This document shows, in pieces, positions 7,100 through 10,028 of a stretch of 10,028 bases of DNA. The position numbers and the translations under genes were made by a program. A model generated the notes under the pieces. The model worked only from the letters and a program-made list of their open reading frames with translations. It had not been told where the DNA came from and made no database searches. Position 1 is the first letter of the stretch. The number at the start of each line of letters is the position of its first letter. The DNA is taken from positions 1 to 10,028 of the forward strand of contig JASLFY010000199.1 of NCBI GenBank assembly GCA_030150425.1, written 5' to 3'. The DNA comes from Yimella sp. (GTDB lineage: Bacteria; Actinomycetota; Actinomycetes; Actinomycetales; Dermatophilaceae).

Positions 7100-7708
7100 A
7101 TGGTGATCCTCAGCCGCATCTACACCCGCACCGGCGACAAGGGCTCGACCGCCCTTGGCGACTTCAGTCGCACCAGCAAGACCGACTCGCGCCTGGCCGC
7201 GTACGCCGACACCGACGAGGCCAATTCGACGATCGGTGTCGCGCTGGCCACGGGCGATCTGGGCGAGGACGTCACCCGCACCCTCACCCGCGTGCAGAAC
7301 GACCTGTTCGACGTGGGCGCGGACCTGTGCACCCCGCTGGTGGCCGATCCGGAGTACCCGCCGCTGCGCGTGCAGCAGCAGTGGATCGATCAGCTCGAGG
7401 CCGACATCGACCACTACAACGAGCCACTGGAGACGCTGCGCTCGTTCATCCTGCCCGGCGGCACCGTCGGCGCCGCGCAGCTGCACGTCGCCCGGACCGT
7501 CGTACGCCGGGCGGAGCGGTCCACCTGGGCGGCGATCGAGACCCACGGCACCGACGAGGCGCCGACCGGCTCACAGAAGGGCGCCGGCGGCATCAACCCG
7601 CTCACCGCGGCGTACCTGAACCGGCTCAGCGACCTGCTGTTCGTGCTCGCCCGCCACGCCAACCGCGAGCGCGGGGACGTGCAGTGGGTGCCCGGCGGCG
7701 AGCGCTGA
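7100..7708 (+). CDS. PduO-type ATP:cob(I)alamin adenosyltransferase
   Basis: This 202-residue enzyme transfers the adenosyl group of ATP to reduced cobalamin to make adenosylcobalamin. Family marks are RIYTRTGDKGST near the N-terminus (ATP-binding, residues 6-17), the segment RLAAYADTDEANSTIG (31-46; most family members have VDELN where this one has TDEAN), VARTVVRRAER (130-140), and YLNRLSDLLFVLARHAN (172-188), which bears active-site residues. The length is normal. The ATG lacks any clear purine-rich ribosome site in the preceding 20 bases, so the message may be leaderless or short-leadered. A GTG directly after the ATG is an alternative start. It is divergent from the LacI gene and convergent with the DUF2550 gene. 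Its closeness to DUF2550 and atpC is a conserved actinobacterial neighbourhood, so it is probably unrelated to the sugar locus. Confidence 0.95.
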   Translation: MVILSRIYTRTGDKGSTALGDFSRTSKTDSRLAAYADTDEANSTIGVALATGDLGEDVTRTLTRVQNDLFDVGADLCTPLVADPEYPPLRVQQQWIDQLEADIDHYNEPLETLRSFILPGGTVGAAQLHVARTVVRRAERSTWAAIETHGTDEAPTGSQKGAGGINPLTAAYLNRLSDLLFVLARHANRERGDVQWVPGGER

Positions 7709-7723
7709 GCTCCTGGCGCCGGG
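7691..7723. terminator. Possible bidirectional stem between convergent genes
   Basis: CCCGGCG (7691-7697) and CGCCGGG (7717-7723) form a perfect 7-bp inverted repeat with a 19-base loop that spans the adenosyltransferase stop codon. It lies at the convergent junction, where a shared terminator would be expected since only 22 bp separate the stops. No T-tract follows on either strand, so this is tentative. Confidence 0.3.
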
Positions 7724-7730
7724 ACAGCGG

Positions 7731-8159
7731 TCAGAGGACGCTGTTGGTCGACCCCGGCGGCGACGACTCCGACCAGCTGCGCAGCTGGGTGTAGTCACCC
7801 CGGGAGAGCGCGAACTCCCACACCACGTCGTCGTCGACCCGACACTTCACCGACACGGGGTCACTGATCACGTTCGGCACCCCGCGTACGGACTCCGGCG
7901 GGCCGACCTCGACGTCGCGGCGGTGCAACACCCGGCGCGGCCGCAGGCCGATACCGAGCACCGGGAACCACTCGACCGTCTGCGCGGTGGACCGCGCCAT
8001 CCCCATGACCCAAAGATCCCCATGGCGCTGGGCCATGAGGATCATGAGGTGGTCTCGCGTGATCAGCATTCGTCGAACGACGATCCAGCCGACCAGCAGG
8101 ACGAGACAGACCAGGAGCGCAGCGAGAACGACCTCTGCCGAGATCAGGAATTCCCCCAT
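7731..8159 (-). CDS. DUF2550 family single-pass membrane protein
   Basis: A 142-residue protein with one N-terminal transmembrane helix (about residues 8-28) followed by a basic stop-transfer patch (VVRRMLITR) and a small soluble domain. The soluble part matches what I recall of actinobacterial DUF2550: a GDLWVMGMAR segment, TVEWFPVLGIGLRPRRVLHRR (61-81) and a C-terminal W-x-x-x-PPG ending. No biochemical function is known for the family. It follows atpC with a 14-bp gap on the same strand and has only a weak ribosome site (CCGGA), so it is probably translated from an atpC message. The order atpC, DUF2550, then the adenosyltransferase is a common actinobacterial arrangement. The reading frame is open upstream through atpC to 8615, but that part is a shadow of atpC in another frame. 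Confidence 0.9.
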   Translation of the reverse strand: MGEFLISAEVVLAALLVCLVLLVGWIVVRRMLITRDHLMILMAQRHGDLWVMGMARSTAQTVEWFPVLGIGLRPRRVLHRRDVEVGPPESVRGVPNVISDPVSVKCRVDDDVVWEFALSRGDYTQLRSWSESSPPGSTNSVL

Positions 8160-8173
8160 GCGCGTCCGGTGTT

Positions 8174-8452
8174 TCAGGCAGTCGCGGAGGCGGTCTCGAT
8201 GGAGTCGGAGACGATGGTCACCTTGCTGCTGTCGTCGACCGAGATGAAGCCACCCTCGACCTTGACCGTCTGCTGGCCACCCTCGACCGCGTCGATGCGG
8301 ACCTCGCCGGTGTCGGCGAGCACCGACAGCACCGGGGTGTGGCCGGGCAGGATGCCCATCTCGCCGTCGACGGTGCGGACGTAGACCGCCGTTGCGTCGC
8401 CCTCCCAGACCATACGGTCGGCGGCGACAAGCTGGACGTTCAGGGTGCTCAC
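8174..8452 (-). CDS. atpC: F1F0 ATP synthase epsilon subunit (short form)
   Basis: A 92-residue epsilon subunit of the F1 sector, which couples rotation of the gamma subunit to the ring. It has the N-terminal beta-sandwich with the signature GEMGILPGHTPVLSVL (residues 30-45) and VEGGFISVDDSSKVTIVSD (65-83). It ends directly after the sandwich, so the C-terminal two-helix domain that inhibits ATP hydrolysis in E. coli and Bacillus (about 130-140 residues) is absent. Short forms are usual in some Actinobacteria. The start is GTG with AGGAG 7 bases upstream. atpD, the usual upstream neighbour, is not next to it. A different gene ends 75 bp upstream, and atpC probably has its own promoter or a long shared message. 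Confidence 0.96.
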   Translation of the reverse strand: MSTLNVQLVAADRMVWEGDATAVYVRTVDGEMGILPGHTPVLSVLADTGEVRIDAVEGGQQTVKVEGGFISVDDSSKVTIVSDSIETASATA

Positions 8453-8459
8453 GGAGACT

Positions 8460-8464
8460 CTCCT
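8460..8464 (-). promoter_or_regulatory. Ribosome binding site of atpC
   Basis: AGGAG on the minus strand, 7 bases before the GTG at 8452; it supports this start. Confidence 0.75.
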
Positions 8465-8470
8465 GCCAAG

Positions 8471-8522
8471 GGTACGGGCGTACTCCCGCCAGTCTACCCG
8501 GCGTGCGGGACTGCCCCGTACC
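8471..8522 (-). promoter_or_regulatory. Nested inverted repeat and possible atpC promoter in the 75-bp gap
   Basis: The outer arms GGTACGGG (8471-8478) and CCCGTACC (8515-8522) are perfect 8-bp complements. Inside them TCCCGC (8484-8489) pairs with GCGGGA (8505-8510), leaving a 15-base loop. The whole makes an imperfect hairpin between the stop of the fusion gene and atpC. There is no T-tract, so it is not a classical intrinsic terminator. Within the loop the minus strand reads TAGACT (8496-8491), a good TAnnnT -10 element, about 38 bases before the atpC start, but without a recognisable -35. It could be a terminator-like stem, an attenuator or a regulator site. Confidence 0.45.
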
Positions 8523-8527
8523 GGCCG

Positions 8528-10028
8528 TCAGTGGACGAAGACGACAGCCATCGGCGTCTGCTCCGACCCCTGACCCAGTGGGTTGTCGGCGAACATCTCC
8601 TCGAACCGGGTCCACGGCGCGGGGACGTCGGCGCCGAGCACGTTGCGTCCGATGTCGTTGGCGTCCATCACGATCGTGCCCGCGAAGGTCGACCGATACG
8701 GCTCCGGCAGCCGCTCGCGCAGCATCGCCGAGATGCGGGCCGCGACGTCGTCAGGATCCTTCGGCGCCAGCTTCGCCGACACGTTCGAGGGGTACGCGGA
8801 GTACTCCGTCGGACCGTCGATCGCGCGGATGTCGTTGCCGACCAGTTCGTAGAACAGGCCCTTGCGGCCGATCACCTTGCCGACCGCACCGCCGGCGCTG
8901 GCGAACAGCACGCGCGGCAATCCTGCCTCCTGGATCGCGAGCTGCATGGTGAACGGCGAGCCGAGGCCGATGCCGGCAGGAGTGCGGGTGACGTACTTCG
9001 ACAGCACGCGGGCCGGGCGGCCGACCTCGATGTCCCAGATGAAGTACGACCGCCCCTGGGTGATCGCGATGATCTTCTCGGAGATGAAGTAGTACCACTG
9101 CTTGTCGGCCAGCGGCGCCGCGTGGTCCGGGTCGGCGGCGAGCGCCGCGAAGAACCGGTCGAGGGTCTGGGCGACATAGGCGTCGATGTCGGTGTTCTTG
9201 TCGACGAGGTCGGTGCGCAGCGGGTAGCGGGTCACCTGCTCCCCCAGGCTGGTGGTCAGTCCGAGCGTCTTGCCCTCGTTCGGCTCCAGGTCGGTCTTGA
9301 TCCGCACCGGCGCCGGCTCCTCCGCCGGCTTCTCGTCGAAGAACTCCCGCAGCCACAGCTCCATGCCGACGAACCGCCAGAAGGTCGCCGAGTCGACCGG
9401 GTTCGTGCCCTTGATCCACCCCTCGAAGGCGTGCAGCACCTCGTTCTGGTCGACGTACGGGCGGTTGGCGAACTCCTCGGACAGAAAGATGCCGTAGAAG
9501 AAGCTCTTCAGCCGGGTGAACCACTCGCGCTGGATCGGGCCGAGTTCGATCGCGGACGGGCCGTCGGCGACGGCGTCGGCGACCGTTCCGCGGACGGCCT
9601 GGCGCAGGGCCTGCTCGTCGCGGCCACCGGCGACGAAACCGTTGTCCGGCAACGACATCGCGGCGGCGACGACGGCGTCGTCGAGGTACGGGTGGCGGTC
9701 GGTGACACCGAACGCGGCGTTGTTGCGCGCGGCGGCACGCAGTCGCGGCGCGAGCACACCGGAGTCGAGGGCGGAGCGCACGCCGGCGGCGATGGTCGTG
9801 CCGGTGGTCTCGGGGGCCTCGCCCGCGTCGATCGCGCGCAACTGCTTGCTCAGCAGCTGCTCGACCGGAACGCCGCTGCCCTTGCGGCGCGCGTCGAGGG
9901 CCTGCTTGCCGAGGCGGGCGGCCGCACCCGGGGACGAGCTGAGCGCGCGGGCGGCGCCGACGACGCCCTGGCTGCGCAGGTGGGCGCGGACGCGGTCGCG
10001 ACACCGGCGCCCACGAGCTGCTCGCCGG
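8528..10028 (-). CDS. Asparagine-synthase-like domain fused to a CofE-like (F420-0:gamma-glutamyl ligase-related) domain; N-terminus off the right edge
   Basis: The frame is open through the right edge, leaving 499 residues visible. Numbering from the first complete codon in the window (10027-10025), residues about 80-235 resemble the end of the asparagine synthase (AsnB) domain: LRAAARNNAAFGVTDRHPYLDD corresponds to the usual LRxxDR...ExRxPFLD block, followed by an ALRQAVRG helix, a REWF segment and a FWRFVGMELWLREFF ending like the usual WxxxxLELWLxxF. After a Pro/Glu-rich linker (about 232-252), residues 260-499 resemble CofE-family ligases: YPLRTDLVDKNTDI, ISEKIIAITQGR (like VVxxKIVSKxEGR), NVSAKLAPKDPDDVAARI (like SNVxLLPxDPDxSA) and VMDANDIGRNVLG (like ISDTFGRPWRxG), plus the ending NPLGQGSEQTP. 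The SGGxDS pyrophosphatase loop and any glutaminase domain would lie outside the window. An internal TTG at 9841 is not a credible start. The substrate is unknown; a peptide- or amide-forming ligase is the best guess. Confidence 0.8.
   Translation of the reverse strand, partial: RRAARGRRCRDRVRAHLRSQGVVGAARALSSSPGAAARLGKQALDARRKGSGVPVEQLLSKQLRAIDAGEAPETTGTTIAAGVRSALDSGVLAPRLRAAARNNAAFGVTDRHPYLDDAVVAAAMSLPDNGFVAGGRDEQALRQAVRGTVADAVADGPSAIELGPIQREWFTRLKSFFYGIFLSEEFANRPYVDQNEVLHAFEGWIKGTNPVDSATFWRFVGMELWLREFFDEKPAEEPAPVRIKTDLEPNEGKTLGLTTSLGEQVTRYPLRTDLVDKNTDIDAYVAQTLDRFFAALAADPDHAAPLADKQWYYFISEKIIAITQGRSYFIWDIEVGRPARVLSKYVTRTPAGIGLGSPFTMQLAIQEAGLPRVLFASAGGAVGKVIGRKGLFYELVGNDIRAIDGPTEYSAYPSNVSAKLAPKDPDDVAARISAMLRERLPEPYRSTFAGTIVMDANDIGRNVLGADVPAPWTRFEEMFADNPLGQGSEQTPMAVVFVH

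Noticed and set aside
8160..8615. Upstream extension of the DUF2550 gene to 8615
   Set aside because: The added part lies over atpC in another frame and is Arg/Gly-rich. The ATG at 8159 starts exactly at the membrane helix expected for the family.

Overview
The window is about 10 kb of high-GC DNA with strong G/C preference at third codon positions, GTG starts and chains of overlapping genes. This points to an actinobacterium. The 92-residue ATP synthase epsilon subunit and its DUF2550 and cobalamin adenosyltransferase neighbours fit the same phylum, and a Micrococcales-like lineage is plausible, but the sequence alone does not fix the genus. I see no tRNA, rRNA, insertion sequence, integrase or CRISPR array.

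Left part (1-7000, minus strand, read right to left): a carbohydrate uptake and hydrolysis locus. A LacI-family regulator is followed by a lipoprotein solute-binding protein, two CUT1-type ABC permeases, an intracellular GH5-like glycosidase with a glutamine-amidotransferase-like domain, and a GH1 beta-glycosidase that runs off the left edge. From the binding protein onward every junction overlaps (1, 8, 4 and 4 bp), so the five genes are almost certainly one transcript. No transporter ATPase is present, so a shared MsiK-type ATPase elsewhere is likely. Two sites sharing the 9-base half-site AACTGAACC lie just upstream of the binding-protein gene and are the best operator candidates. The enzymes suggest import of short beta-linked oligosaccharides (beta-mannosides or cellobiose-like sugars) and cleavage in the cytoplasm.

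Middle (7000-8460): a divergent plus-strand PduO-type ATP:cob(I)alamin adenosyltransferase, then convergently a DUF2550 membrane protein and atpC. This trio is a familiar actinobacterial arrangement next to the ATP synthase operon.

Right edge (8528-10028, minus strand): instead of the expected atpD, the gene upstream of atpC encodes an unusual protein, open at its N-terminus. An asparagine-synthase-like C-terminal domain is joined in frame to a domain resembling coenzyme F420-0:gamma-glutamyl ligase (CofE). This fusion, and its position between atpC and wherever atpD is, is the most unusual content of the window. A nested inverted repeat and a possible separate atpC promoter lie in the 75 bp between the two genes.
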